Of a stretch of 64,000 nucleotides of DNA, positions 1 to 11,866 are shown piece after piece; position 1 is the stretch's first letter, and the number at the start of each line of letters is the position of its first letter. The notes under the pieces are model-generated. The model was not told the origin of the DNA. It ran no database searches and was given only the letters and a program-made list of their open reading frames with translations. The DNA is from Cladophialophora immunda (taxonomy: Eukaryota; Ascomycota; Eurotiomycetes; Chaetothyriales; Herpotrichiellaceae), in contig NW_015622545.1 in the NCBI RefSeq assembly GCF_000835495.1, positions 3,364,777-3,428,776 on the forward strand, given 5' to 3'. Both the position numbers and the translations under genes were made by a program.

Positions 1-687
1 TGCTTCAGCCAGTGCACCGCTGGCCTAGTTGATCGTCTCGAAAACGATCGACACCAGGTCAGGCCAGCTGAGAGACGATCCTCTTAGTCAAGCCATGAGT
101 AACGTCGCATTCAGGCCTGCAGAGGCGAGATACTCGTGGCATCTCTATCAGCCCACGAAGCCTGTTGATATATGGGAGGGAAGAAGTTGTAGAAATACCT
201 AGCTGTTGTTCCTTGGGCGCTATTTATGTACCTAGGGCACTTGCTGAACCCTAGGACAACCCTAAGAGAGCCTAGGAGAACTTAGCCGGGGAGCCTCGGC
301 GACGCCAGCACCAGTTCCCTCACTTAGGGACCTCGCTCTCATACACAAGAGTTGCCAATCGGAGCGATAACGGGCGGGAAGGACATAACCGACAACCCCC
401 ACTGACGCTGCAATTGCTGAGAAGACGGACCGCTGGGGGGATGTCGGCGAGCCCTATGGCGTGGGCAATTGGGCCAAAAAATCCCGTCGTGGAGTGACGG
501 CAGTTCAAAATCCTGATGCTTCGTCATATAGAGCCTGGAAGAAGCGAAGTTGATCCCGCAGAAATGTCATTGTCTTGAAAGTATCAAGGCCATTGTCCTC
601 CACTGAGCCGTGCTGAGGGCTTCATCGTTGCTCCCTGCGCTTGTCGACCATGTTTCGCCGGTGGGGTGCTTGAATAGTTTGTCCGTC
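1..687. other. Intergenic, no gene seen
   Basis: No reading frame with protein-like content and no RNA gene was recognised. The last part is the 5' flank of the methyltransferase gene that starts at 688. Confidence 0.5.
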
Positions 688-1842
688 ATGTCAGGTTCCA
701 ATAACAATCCTGGGAGCGGACAGACACTCCCAGAGTCGGGAGCAGCGGCCACTGTGCCTGCTGCTCTCCCAATAGAATCGATCGAGCAATCCTTCAGTGA
801 CACCGACTCGGGATACGAAGAGGGTACCTTGTCGACAGCTTCGGTGACCTCCAGCATCTACGCGTTTGAGCAGGAAAATGGCAGGACGTACCACTCATAC
901 AAGGCTGACAAAAAATATGTTATGCCGAATGACGAGGCCGAAAGAGAGCGTATGGACAGTAAGTCTCCCAGAGAGACGACCCAGTGATCTATTGTTCTTA
1001 CTGACGTTTTGGGCCCAGTCCACTACCATAGCCTTCGCTACGCTATGAGAGATAAACTCTTCTATGCCCCGATAGAACACCCGACCTCTGTCTTCGACGT
1101 CGGCACAGGCACAGGCATCTGGGCCATGGACGTGGCAGATGCATATCCGGGGGCACAAGTGCTGGGTATCGACTTGTCGCCCATTCAGCCGACCTGGGTG
1201 GCTCCAAACCTTGAGTTCCAGGTATTCGATCTAGAGGAGCCGTGGGACATGCCAGGGCGGTTTGACCTGGTGCACAGCCGCGAGATGAATGGCTTCTCGA
1301 TCAAGAACTGGCCCAAATTCTTCGAACAGGCCTTTGCGTCTTTGAAACCTGGTGGGTGGGTTGAATGCCAGGAGTTTGACCTGGACATCAAGTCCGACGA
1401 CAATACCATCCCCACGACCAGTGCTGTGATAAGGTGGCAGAGTCTTTGGGAAGAGGGCGTCCAGCAAGCTGGTATGACCGGCCGATGCTACCCAGATAAG
1501 ATGGCAGAACAGATGCGCGAAGTGGGCTTCATCAACATCCGAATCCTATCCTTCAAGATGCCCATTGGACCCTGGGCCAAAGATCCCATGCTGCGACAAT
1601 CAGGACTATGTACGCTGGTCGGTCTGTTGGACGGCGTCTTCGGGCTGAGTGTCAGAGTGTATACTCAGCTCCTCGGCTGGTCCGTCGAGGAGTTGGAAGC
1701 GCTCCTGGTGCAAGTGCGGCAGGAATGGAGGAGCAAGAGGATTCACAGCTATTTCCCAATGTGAGTGAGATGCTTGTCTGTGAAGTGCAGTTACTGACCA
1801 GCCCATTGTAGATACGTGGTTTACGGCCAGAAGCCGCCGTGA
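688..1842 (+). CDS. LaeA-like class I SAM-dependent methyltransferase
   Basis: Three exons, 688..958, 1019..1760 and 1812..1842, give 347 residues. Both introns (60 and 51 nt) have GT..AG ends and keep frame. The start at 688 is the first ATG; the open frame further upstream begins only with GTG. The N-terminus is acidic and serine-rich, followed by the SIYAFEQENGRTYHSY block typical of the LaeA-like fungal methyltransferase family. Motif I is VFDVGTGTGIWAMD, followed by the acidic strand end LGIDLSP and a post-motif region LKPGGWVECQEF. The last short exon supplies the conserved end YVVYGQKPP. Family members include the secondary-metabolism regulator LaeA, but most are uncharacterised paralogues. 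The substrate cannot be read from the sequence, and no biosynthetic backbone gene lies nearby. Confidence 0.88.
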
Positions 1843-2348
1843 GGAGAAGTTCAGGTGCCATTATACCACATTTTATTATTCTCGATGCATATCTAGGTGT
1901 TTCTGCGGGCGATGAAAGGGGTAAGGGAGAGCGGTGAGTTCTGCATGAGAGCCGTCGTTCGCAGGGAGTTTCCACGCCAGAGTAAAATTCTCGAGTGTTT
2001 CAACACTTCAATGTCTTCGACCCCAGTCTCAGAGGCGCGCGGACATTTTCATATAGACGATAGAGAAGTGAAAGTCGACCAAAGTACTGTTTAAACGCAC
2101 AGCTGGATGACAGCCTCGTTGCGCCAAGGAATAACCCATCTGTGGTCTGTAAGGCTCTACCACGGCAGCTCTAATAATTGACCTTCAAATAGCCCTCCAA
2201 CTCACTCCATTGACCTTGGCTGCACCGCCACTCCGACACAATCCTGCACCTAGCCTTTGCGCGCAGTGCAGCGACCCAATCTCTACCTCTGTCTTTTTTT
2301 TCCCTTCGCCCGTTTCCTTCTTCCGTTCCCTTTCGACCCGTCTAGAAA
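1843..2348. promoter_or_regulatory. Intergenic, 5' flank of LSM6
   Basis: No gene seen. A pyrimidine-rich stretch (about 2285-2340) with T and C runs lies just before the LSM6 start, a common feature of fungal core promoters and 5' leaders of highly expressed housekeeping genes. Confidence 0.4.
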
Positions 2349-2792
2349 ATGGAAAACCACAACTCGCCCGCCGGCGCACCCTCGAGTTCGGACCCCAAAG
2401 ACCCGGCCTCCTTCCTGTCCTCGATCATCGGCGTGCCCGTTACCGTCAAGCTCAACTCCGGCGTGGTCTACAAGGGCGAGCTTCAGAGCGTGGACGGGTA
2501 CATGAACATCGCGCTGGAAAAGTGCAGCGAATATGTAGACGGGAAACTGCGGCGCAAGTATGGTGATGCGTTTGTTAGAGGGAACAACGGTACGTCTTTC
2601 TACAGGCCTCTCACTACTCCATACCGGCGCAGGAAGAGGAAGAGGAAGGGGAGGTGATGGTGCACCGTGGCAAGAATAACGATAAATGACGAAGGGAGTT
2701 TGTGGGCGAGGGAAGAAGGGGTCAACGATTTTAAGAGTGTTTTACTAACGTGGCTGTGTGACGATGCAGTGCTCTATATTTCCAGCGATTAA
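2349..2792 (+). CDS. LSM6: U6 snRNA-associated Sm-like protein LSm6
   Basis: Two exons, 2349..2589 and 2770..2792, give 87 residues, the usual length for the family. The intron is 180 nt with GT..AG ends, and the 23-nt last exon adds VLYISSD, the conserved Sm2 end. The Sm fold shows as FLSSIIGVPVTVKLNSGVVYKG (Sm1) and YGDAFVRGNNVLYIS (Sm2, RGNNVLYIS being diagnostic of LSm6). LSm6 is a subunit of the LSm2-8 ring that binds the U6 snRNA 3' end in splicing and of the LSm1-7 ring in cytoplasmic mRNA decay. The N-terminus has a 20-residue Ser/Pro-rich extension. Reading through the intron gives only a basic tail without Sm2, which confirms the splice. Confidence 0.95.
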
Positions 2793-3162
2793 GGGAGAAC
2801 CGCGACTGATCGACTGACCGATCCACTGATTGCATGAATGCGTCAGGCTACGAGAGAAGGGAACAGTCAGACGCACGCCGATTTGATATGCGTAGTTGAC
2901 AGACCTCGAAGAACGAGCCCCCTGGATGGTCACCGGACTTGGGACAGTTGTGCCTTGATACATTTGTTGGATCAAGACTTTGGGGTATCAGTGCTACCTA
3001 GCCACCTAAGACCTGAGGTGGGAATGATCATAGGCCGGGAGAGGCTACAGAACGATCCGATCGCACTGGCCCGTAGAAGAAGGAACCCCGAAGAAGCATT
3101 GGGAACATATCAGGGACGCCAGAAAGCGACCTTCGAGAATATTGTGTTTGGTATCGACAGAC
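2793..3162. other. Intergenic between convergent genes
   Basis: Nothing recognised. It lies between the 3' ends of LSM6 (plus) and the methyltransferase (minus), so it should carry both 3' UTRs. Confidence 0.5.
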
Positions 3163-4209
3163 CTAGCCACTGCTCTTAAGCGGCTCAGCAGGGATTTTAC
3201 TCGTCCAGAAGAATACAGTCCGGCCGTGGACAGCCACCAGGCCGTCTTGATTGATTTCGGTTCCTTCCGACCTCAGACTGTCGTCGAATGTTTTTCTCAC
3301 CTTCTCCAGTTCTTCACCCTCCAATATCGCAAGCTGACTCAACGTCCTCAGCCTACCCCAGAGATCTTCCTTGGGCAACCACGACGTGAAGTCAACGCTC
3401 CCTTCGCCCAAGGGCAGCCCAAACAGCGGATCAGTGAAGTTCACGCTCAAGGGATTACTCGCGGTCTGGTCCTCGAACACTTGTCGCCACTTCTCGTGTC
3501 GGAAGCGTGGCGCGCCGTCTTCGAATGTCCAAATCACATCGCGCATTGCTTGCTCCCAGCCACGATGGATGGTCCATGATTTTGGTGTATTGTCTGTGTT
3601 ACGGCAAATGAGCTTTCCCTCCTTCTCGATCATGGGGGGCCAACCATACAATCATCAATATTCCAAATCATGCCAAACACACCTGCTGGGCGCAGAGTCC
3701 GAGCAATTTCTTTCAATGCGTCCATGTTGGCAAACCTTGACGAAAGCCATCAGATCATCAGAAGATTCATCGTGGAATGTTTTCACACATACCAATGAAA
3801 CGACTACGGGTGAATCAGAAAAACCTCGGCCCCATCAATCACCCTCTGAACTCACCTGTGATGCTATGAGACATGCAAGAGACCCATCAGCGATTCCTGA
3901 CATATGGTCGGCAGTGCCTTTCAGAACCCGTACGTGGGGAAGGGTTTTCTGCTCCAATTGCGCCCGCATGCCGTCGTGAGGCTCTATGGCAACGATTTCA
4001 TATTCTTCTGGTCGTCTTGCCAGAATCTCTGTGAACTTCCCCGTGCCAGCTGCGAGATCTGCAATCCTGGCGCCTTTGACACCGGCCACCTCACAGGCTT
4101 CGAGGAGCCGTTGGACTGCTTCTTCGGGATAGGATGGGCGATGCGCATCGTAGGCTGCTGCTGGAGCGAAGCCACTCTGTGCCGGCTCAGCAATCCCTGA
4201 TCCTCTCAT
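3163..4209 (-). CDS. Class I SAM-dependent methyltransferase with an 11-nt exon
   Basis: Four exons on the minus strand, 4209..3856, 3803..3793, 3735..3650 and 3593..3163, give 293 residues. Introns are 52, 57 and 56 nt, all GT..AG. The 11-nt exon restores SFHWF at the point where homologues read (A/S)FHWF, and the third intron restores NIDDYNTPKSW. Motif I is IADLAAGTGKFTEIL, followed by IVAIEPHDGM and, after the spliced part, LRPAGVFGMIWNIDDYN. This matches a widespread fungal/plant methyltransferase family of the UbiE/YjhP type whose substrates are mostly unknown. The start at 4209 begins MRGSGIAEPAQSGF, leading directly into the family's YDAHRPSYP block. It is divergent from the MRI1 gene with a 279-bp shared promoter. 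Confidence 0.88.
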
Positions 4210-4488
4210 GCTCGAAAACCTTAGAGGAAGACAGAGAAAATACGGAGTACTCAAGGTAAAAAGCCTGAACTTCTCGAAAAGCTTCAGACAATTGCCAGTG
4301 GCAGAGGCACGTGGGTGGACGCGGTGAGGGGTAACAAATCATCACGACCCCGCAATGGCGCGATGATAAAAAAAGTTGGTGGCGCGATGAAAACAATCCC
4401 ATAGAGACAAATCCCAAACAAAACGAACCATTCTGTCCTAGAGTCCGAGCTCCTCACCCCTTGCTCGTTTCCTCAATTGCCCTCAGTC

Positions 4489-5734
4489 ATGGTACTGCAG
4501 GCCATACAGTATGAGCCAGCTTCGGCCGATTCCTCTCCGACCCTGCGAATTCTCGATCAGCTCGTCTTACCGCACCGAACGAGCTATGTTCCGATCAGAA
4601 GCTGCGAAGAAGCGCACGCTGCGATCAAACAGATGAAAGTCCGTGGGGCACCAGCAATTGCCATTGTGGCCGCGCTGGCGCTTGCTGTCGAGGTGGGGGG
4701 TGCAGCCAAGACAGGGAAACTGCCTGCAACTCCTGAAGAGGTTAAGGACAGTATAGGTCAGCGATTGGACTTTCTCAAAACGAGCAGGCCGACGGCCGTT
4801 AATCTGGGGGATGCGGTCGGCAAGCTCAAGATCGTGGCAAAGAAGGCCACATTGCAGCCTGGGGCGTCGGCGGAGTCCGTTGCTCAAGCCTATGTTGCTG
4901 CTGCAGAACGGATGCTGGTGGACGATGTCTCGGACAACAAGGCAATCGGGGAACACGGAGCCCGTTGGATTGAGGAGAACACCGCGGCAGGGAGGAAAAG
5001 GAAAGCAGACAGAAGTCAGGAGATTGCAATTCTGACACATTGCAACACTGGGTAAGATCATGGCACACAACCGTACAGGAAGACTTCAAGGGAGCTGACG
5101 GTTGTACAGGTCTCTGGCGACTGCAGGGTATGGCACGGCGCTTGGTGTTATCAGGTCTCTGAGGGCCGCCGACATGCTCACCCGAGCATACTGCTCAGAG
5201 ACCCGGCCGTACAACCAAGGTTCCCGATTGACAGCATATGAGCTGGTCCACGATGAGATCCCGGCCACGCTTATCACAGACTCGATGGCATGTGCACTCA
5301 TGGCAAGAGAAGGAGATCGTCTGGCGGCCATCGTCGTTGGAGCCGACCGCGTGGCGGCGAATGGTGACACGGCCAACAAAATCGGAACGCATTCTCTCGC
5401 TGTACTTGCCGGCCATCACGGGGTAAAATTTTTGGTTGCCGCCCCTAGGACCACCATCGATCGAGACACGGCTTCGGGCATGGACATTGTCATCGAGGAG
5501 AGAGCACCGGAAGAGGTAACGAGGATCAAAGGCCCCAGAGTTACAGCGGACGGAAAGCTACTTCTGGACGAAGGTTCAGAGATGGTGAGCACGGCTGCGG
5601 TTGGAATTGATGTATGGAATCCTGCTTTTGATGTGACCCCAGCAGAGCTCATTGATGGGGTCGTCACCGAGGTCGGAGTGGTTGAGAAGGTAGATGGGAA
5701 GTTCAATTTCGACCCCATCTTCCCCCAGCCCTGA
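4489..5734 (+). CDS. MRI1: Methylthioribose-1-phosphate isomerase
   Basis: Two exons, 4489..5051 and 5110..5734, give 395 residues; the 58-nt GT..AG intron restores [20 protein letters not shown]. The enzyme isomerises 5-methylthioribose 1-phosphate to methylthioribulose 1-phosphate in the methionine salvage pathway, in cytosol and nucleus. Visible family marks are [20 protein letters not shown] near the N-terminus, the catalytic cysteine in THCNTG, and the later block [21 protein letters not shown] with the catalytic aspartate. It is related to eIF2B alpha/beta/delta subunits, but the HCNTG cysteine and length mark it as the isomerase. The first ATG in frame is at 4489. Confidence 0.95.
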
Positions 5735-5970
5735 GTTGGCAAGACCTGGCGGGATTCACGCATTTCTGAGACCCAGTTCTGGAGCAACCATCATCCTGGG
5801 TCAAGAGAATGAGCGCGGACAATCCGAATGCATGAAAGCGACCTGCATGGGCGTTGACGGGCGTTGACGGGGGCTTCACCTCAGGTCCCGATTGGCCCTC
5901 CTGTCTCGGGACATGTGAAAATCGGGACAGGCCCACGTGTCTTACAAGGAGGAGCAGGCCCGCCCAAGGG

Positions 5971-6361
5971 CTACTTGGACTCGGAGGGGTTCGAGGAGGG
6001 ATTCTGCGGCTTGGACTGAGGAAGCTCCTCAAAGCTGGCCAGGAGCTCATCAAGCTGTTTGTGAATGCCATCCAGCTTGACTTCAAGAGCTGCAGCAGTG
6101 GTCTCCGCCCTGGGCGAGTGTCAACGAGCGCATTTCTAGCGGTTGTTTTAGGGCATACTGTTCAAGTTCTTGGAAAGCCTTTTCTCCAGCAGAGGTTGTC
6201 GAATAGTCAGCGGAATTGACCGGAAACTGCACCCGGGTGACAGCTGTTTCTCATACCTTTGCCATCTCTGAGGTCAACCGTTGAGCGCTGTCAATGTTCA
6301 GGTCACTGTCTGGCTGGGACTGGTCCTCCACTTTGTGGGAGTTAGACTTCTGTTGCGCCAT
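5971..6361 (-). CDS. Small coiled-coil protein of unknown function
   Basis: I reconstructed this gene from frame and splice signals. It starts with ATG at 6361 (MAQQKSNSHKVEDQ) and ends at 5971. Intron 2 is 6110..6158 (49 nt, gtatgc..cccag); it joins AFQELEQ to AETTAALEVKLDGIHKQLDELL. Intron 1 starts at 6256 (gtatga) and ends at 6179 (78 nt). An alternative acceptor at 6227 would give an improbable 30-nt intron but is also in frame. The product is about 85-100 residues, acidic, with a heptad-like helix. I do not recognise a family; small coiled-coil subunits of multiprotein complexes look like this. The gene is convergent with MRI1. Confidence 0.5.
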
Positions 6362-7663
6362 ATCGGATAGGCCGGTGCTTGTGATGGTCAGCCCGTTCAA
6401 GAAGGCCAGTCGCACACTCGAAAGGAATTCGGTTGTCGGTTAGAGCCCCGAGACTGGGTGAGCCAGACGGGTCAAAGGGTTCGCTCGAGTTGCAGCTCGT
6501 ATTGTTTCGGAACGCACTCAGACACGGCGGGGTGGTTGGAGCTCTGCAGGAGGAGCCATGGAAGACGGTAGACGGCGATAGAAGCTGGTGTGCGTCAGTC
6601 AGGCGGGCATGGCGAAGAAGAAATGAGTTTTGCGAAGCGAAGGGAAAAAAGCGGACCAGGCAAGGGATGATGTGAGGATGGGCGCAGGCTAGGCTGTTAT
6701 CGATAAGGCCCAGACTAGCCCCATCAGGATTAGTGTTTCTCTAAACCACGCGATGAGCGAGACTCCGCCAAGGACGTCACCCACTGGGCCCCACCATCTG
6801 TTTCCTCTTTCTCTACTGAATACTCAGTACTCCGTACCTCGACCCGACTGTACCTACTCGGTGCCTACTGACCTTGTCTGGGCCTTGGTCTTCACAGCTC
6901 GGGTCCCGAAAGCATATGAATCCGATGTATTTCTTTATTGCGTGTGGAGATTCTCGACCAAGGAAGCCCTTGGGCCCCAAGATCAGCCCCTTCTTCACGA
7001 CCTGTCTATATCCTAGCCTCCCTCCACCGTGCTGAAAGCCTGTCCAAGTTCTCTTGGAGGACGACCAGCTGGTTCAAATGGAGCAGGTTCTGCTGCGAGG
7101 TCCCCGACGAGCGGATCCTCAAACCCTTTGTCATGGAGGTGTAACCCATTTAGACACTGATCTACTGCAACTTGGCCCACCAGAAGCCCAATCATCCCAA
7201 GCGTTTGGATTGAACCGGGTTTCCCCATTATCTCGTGTTCCGTATTTCTCTGAAAGCATTTATATTATTCACTCCAAACCCCCTGATTCGTTCTGGTCTG
7301 TCCAAAAGGGCTCTCAATCAAAGGGTACAGTCTCCACGGTATATCCCGTCGAACCACCATGGCCTCCAAACCTAAATAATGCCGCGCTTATTGACGCTGC
7401 CGAGTCCCGGTGTTTGGTCCCAGTTTGACATCAGCGTCATGGCGTTGGAATGTGGACAGCGGCTCTCGAATTCCGCAGGCAGGACCACCCGAGAAAGGGT
7501 GGGTGTGGTATAGCACCTTTGTTGGGTATGGGCTACGCCTGCTCCGGGCGGTATACGCCTCGATAGGAGACTCCCTGCAAGCCCACTCTAGGAACTCGTT
7601 TTCGGCACCGGATATCCGACCGATCATTACTGAATCTCGTCATTGGAGTTTCAGGCTAGGCGC
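6362..7663. other. Intergenic, about 1.3 kb
   Basis: Only short, composition-driven open frames. A TACTCCGTAC word lies at 6828-6837 (see the recurrent-motif finding). No RNA gene or repeat recognised. Confidence 0.4.
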
Positions 7664-8150
7664 ATGGCACCCGCTACCCCTCAGCCGCAGAAGCCACACG
7701 AAAGGGCGGCTCCAGGGGACCAAGGGGACCAGGGGAACTGCGAGCCAGTCAGTTCTCAGATCCAAGACGCATCGAAACAGGAATTCAATCTTGTGTTCTC
7801 AACTCCAATCCACCGTTGGCAGTCCGAACGGAAAATATTCAGGATTTTCGCCAGAAGGAATTTGGACGTGGAGTCCTGGGTACGCCGGAGCTTTGGCTCA
7901 GATCCAGGCTAGGCTTAGGTCAACCAAGGCTGTCGCTGCGAATCGAGCATTTGCTGGAGCATCTCACCTACCTGCCACTTCTGCCCCTGGTCATGCCGAT
8001 GGCGGCACTTGGGACCCAGATCGCACTTTTCGACTACAATCGGACTTCTGGGAGAAGGGGTTCGTGAACCTGCATCCACATCTGGGTTGCATCTGCTCTT
8101 ACTTCCGTGGAGCGGTCGCCTGTATCAAGGACCCTTTCGTGGCATCGTGA
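7664..8150 (+). CDS. Possible two-exon hypothetical protein
   Basis: Tentative. An ATG at 7664 opens 72 codons to a donor at 7880 (gtacgc). An acceptor ending at 7928 (accaag) would remove 49 nt and join in frame to an open frame that ends at 8150, giving about 145 residues. The second exon contains a long stop-free stretch (TWDPDRTFRLQSDFWEKGF). Without splicing, one frame is open for 246 codons across 7410..8150, which is long for this base composition. No family is recognised and the codon choice is only weakly biased, so this may be non-coding. Confidence 0.22.
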
Positions 8151-10068
8151 AGCTGAACTCCTAGCTCCTGGCCCTCAATACCCAACTTTAACTGAACGCC
8201 AGATCGGCCGGCTGCATTCCTGTCACGTTCACCAAGCCTCCGCTTCCGTGCAGGTTGTCGATCTTCAGTAGACCTTATCGGCGCCAAGTTCGCAATATGT
8301 TATGTCTGTGGAAGCCGACTCAGCGTCGACAAAGAGCCTTGTGCCCCATCAAAACGGCTGACCCTTGCAGCCCATTTCTCCAGGACCAGGGCTTTTGGAG
8401 TATCCAACGACCATGAAGCGTCAATCACGAAAATAATCCTTGACCGTTTCGAGGCGGTGTGTCAAGAAGAAACTCGTTCAGGAATTTACCGCAATAACAA
8501 TCGAAAGCAGTCAACAGGAAGCGAGATGACGCCTAAGGAGCCAGCCACCATGCTTCGAGGAACCACCTTCAGCTTGTATGTTTGTTATATCTATATAGTG
8601 ATGGGAAGGAGGCATCGGCTTCCCTCGTCGAAATCCTCTATCCTCGAGCCGAGCGGATAGCTAGATGTTGTCATCAGGCAGTTCTCTTTGGTGGTCCACG
8701 CAGGTACCATGGTGCGTGTACGAGGTAGACGAATGCCTCCCCACAACACGGGCTCTATCGAGCTGTAGTTGGTTGGCGGGGAGTTGGCGGCCGAAGAGGC
8801 TGCCGACTAAAGCCAAAGGGTGGTATCCTCCTCCCCTCTGGAGAGCTTGGACAGCTCGGTTACGGGTAGGGAGCTAAAGGGGGGGGGGGGGGAGAGGGGG
8901 AGAGGCTGCGAGCTGCGCAAACCTTGCAACGAAGCAAGCTCCCGCTGTCCCCCAATATCATCCCCTTCCCACCACGGCTCTTTTTGCCCTTGGAGCCCAT
9001 TCTTCCTGCGTCGCTAGTCGGCGAATGGCGGCACAGCACGCGGACGCTTCCCTCGTTGCATCATCTGATTCTCCTGTGTGCTCCAGTTGCTCCAGTTGCT
9101 CCACGGCCTCACACACAGCGAAATTTTTACTTGGCTTCTTTTCACAACCCATCACTCCTTATCCAGATCAATGAACAGCCTATAGATTGATTTGCCGGGC
9201 CTCATCCCGCCTATTCTCCTTTCTATCCGTACACTGGCGCCAGTCGCCTCGTTTTCCTTTTTGTCCGATCATCTCCATAGGTATTGGCGGGGGGTTTCCT
9301 CTCTCGTGAGTCTATTTCGGTCGCTCGGTTCGTCGCCTTCTGCCTCAGCACCCAAAAAAAAAGCCATCTTGGGAGACGCGTGGTGTGCCACCTTGCCGCC
9401 ATCGGAAACACATTTTTCCCTGTCGAAGATCTGAATATCCATATATCCATTCACTCCGAGTTCGATCCGAAGGGGAGCCTCATAGCCCGGTTTCCCGTCG
9501 CCAGGGTCTAGCAGCTGTCCATCTCTCGTGCCTCAACCCCACTACATGCCACCGAAGACTGTGGTATTATTTGAGGTTGATCACTCGAGACCCTGAATGA
9601 CATTGACCCTGTTTGTTGCCATCACTGTCTCGGTCATCGATCTCCCTCAGTCGACCAGGCCTGAGGGATTGACTGTCCCTTCTTGAGGAGCAACTTGAAT
9701 TCTGCCCTTGGAAACCTCAAGCTGCGCACAAACACCCCTCAACGGCGGCGCAATATCAAAAGCTCATAATACTGCCATCCAATCTATTTGGGGGCCGGAC
9801 ATCTGGCCCAACCCATAGATTCTATACTTATCCGACCGTTGAGAAGTACGACCCCAGTCCTATTCGAGCGGGTTGCCACTCCCTCTACGGTTGAGATCTG
9901 CGTTCCTTGCTACGAAAATTCCACATGAGAAACGAGTCGGCGTGTACCGCGATTCATCGTACAGCTTGTGAGGCCTATCGCCCTGATTGACTGTCTCGTC
10001 GCTGGAGCACCTGCTCGCCTCGACTTTGCAACAAACCTTGGTGTCAATGAAATTCCACCTGTGCTTGA
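8151..10068. other. Intergenic, about 1.9 kb, 5' flank of the HMG-box gene
   Basis: No gene recognised. It contains a run of 14 G at 8879-8892 followed by G-rich purine sequence, and pyrimidine-rich segments about 9040-9450, consistent with a long fungal promoter and 5' leader. Confidence 0.4.
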
Positions 10069-11866
10069 ATGACCGATCTCGCACCCCATCTCGAGCGCCT
10101 TGGCCTTGAGCAATACCTCGACGCTTTCATCGGCGAAGGATTCGACACCTGGGAGACTTTGACAGATATTCAAGAGAGCGACTTGTGAGTTTGTCAGGCA
10201 TACATCTCGTGGCAGCCGGGTATACTTACTCTGTAGTAGTGACGCTCTCAATGTCAAACTTGGCCATCGCAGGGTATGTTCTTTAGGTGCCCTTGCTCAT
10301 CGTGCAAAGGGTCGCTGACATTCGGGATAGAAGCTTCAGCGGGCAATTGCTGAATACCGAGGGGTCTCATACGAGCGCCTCTTCGGCTCCCCTGCTCACG
10401 AAGGGCTCTCAGAAAGCAACAGAGGGTTTGAGGCGGGTGCGGGGCCCCCGTTGGGTCCTGAGCGACCGTCTGTTCCTCCTCCCGAGACAAAGCGAAAGTA
10501 CAGGCGTCATCCTAAACCGGACGAGAATGCTCCCGAACGTCCTCCTTCTGCCTACGTGATCTTTTCGAACAAAGTGAGGGAAGAGGTCAAAGACCAAAAC
10601 CTTTCCTTTACGCAAATAGCCAAACTCGTTGGGGACCGATGGCAGAAGTTGGATCCAGCTGGCAAAGAGCCCTTCGAGGCCCAGGCAAGTGCCGCCAAAG
10701 AGAAATACAACATCCAGCTGTCGGCATACCGCAAGACCGAGGAGTACAGGGACTACATGGCTTACCTTGCAGAGTTTAAAGCCAGGCACGGCCAGTCGTC
10801 CGAGGCCAAGCGGCCCAAGCTGGAGCAGGAATCCAGCGGGAGCATCATCTCTACAAAGTCGGTCGAAGCAAACCCAGAAGGGACGGCGCAGGCGTCTGGT
10901 CATTTCCGCGGAGGCTCGATCGGCTCGTCCGCATCTTCTCCATTCATTGGCGGCACCATGCATCCCAGCGGTTCAGGAGGGTCGCTACAATCACGACCGC
11001 AACTACCTTCGTCTCGGAGCGGGACGCCTCCCTCAGTCCAGCAGGCCCGTGAGTACTTTCGTCCGGGCTTACTCTCTAGCCAGAGTTCGGTCTCTGATGA
11101 ATCTTCTACAGTCCGGAGTGAAGTCCCTGATCCATTGATCCGGGCTGCTGGTCTATCGCTGGGCACAGGGTCAGGTACGCCTCCTCTACCGGCACTGCCA
11201 CCGAGTGCGTCGTCAGTGGAGTCTACAGGGTCCCCTGACCCCCTTGCAAGGTCAAGACTGTCGTATTTCGTACAGCAGCAGCAGCAGCAGCAACAACTAC
11301 AACAGCAGCAACAACCCCCGCCGCCGCCGCCGATCCCTCCTCCCCCGCCGGCGTTTGGCAGTGTCCCCCCTGGACACAGCGTCTTGCCCTATCAACCGAC
11401 ATTACCCTCGCCCACAATGCAGGAGCCGTCGTGGAGAAATCGTCCACCCGACTTTCGAGGCTACCAAGAGACCCCGAGGGCCTCCCACGCTTCCATACAC
11501 CTTCCTAGTCCTGGTAGAGAACAGTTGAGCCCGACTCAGCTGCCTCCAATCCTGTCCCACGAACGACCTCCTGAATTCCCTCAAGGCCCGGGGTCGAGAA
11601 GTCTCCCGCCTCCTCCTCGAACAGGCTCGATAGGTACTACTACTCTTCCGCATCTCGGCCGTGCCATGGACCAACCTCGACCCGTGGCGACCGATCCTCT
11701 ACAAATACGCCAGCCAGGGCGCGATGAAGGCCGGCCCGGCCTCAATCGGTCAGAGAGCGATGCGGCGAACACATTGGCTGGACTGGCGACAGGAGTCCCT
11801 CGCTCTGACACCACCCGGCCTCGCACCCACCCACCGCTTCCACGCCCTCCACGACGGTCTCCATAG
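10069..11866 (+). CDS. SAM-domain plus HMG-box DNA-binding protein
   Basis: Three exons, 10069..10184, 10240..10273 and 10331..11866, give 561 residues; introns are 55 and 57 nt. The first two exons and the start of the third code for a sterile alpha motif: LERLGLEQYLDAFIGEGFDTWETL, then DALNVKLGHRRKLQRAIAEY. An HMG box follows at about residues 118-198 (PERPPSAYVIFSNKVRE, FTQIAKLVGDRWQKLDPAGKEPF, YRKTEEYRDYM). The rest is disordered and rich in Ser/Pro, with a polyGln tract near residues 365-379 directly followed by polyPro. SAM domains mediate protein oligomerisation and the HMG box bends DNA, so a nuclear chromatin or transcription role is inferred. This pairing is known in fungal HMG proteins, but the function of this one is not established. 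The start at 10069 is required to complete the SAM domain. Confidence 0.9.

Noticed and set aside
6227..6256. 30-nt intron alternative in the small coiled-coil gene
   Set aside because: In frame, but shorter than the smallest introns seen in this window (48 nt); the 78-nt version was preferred.
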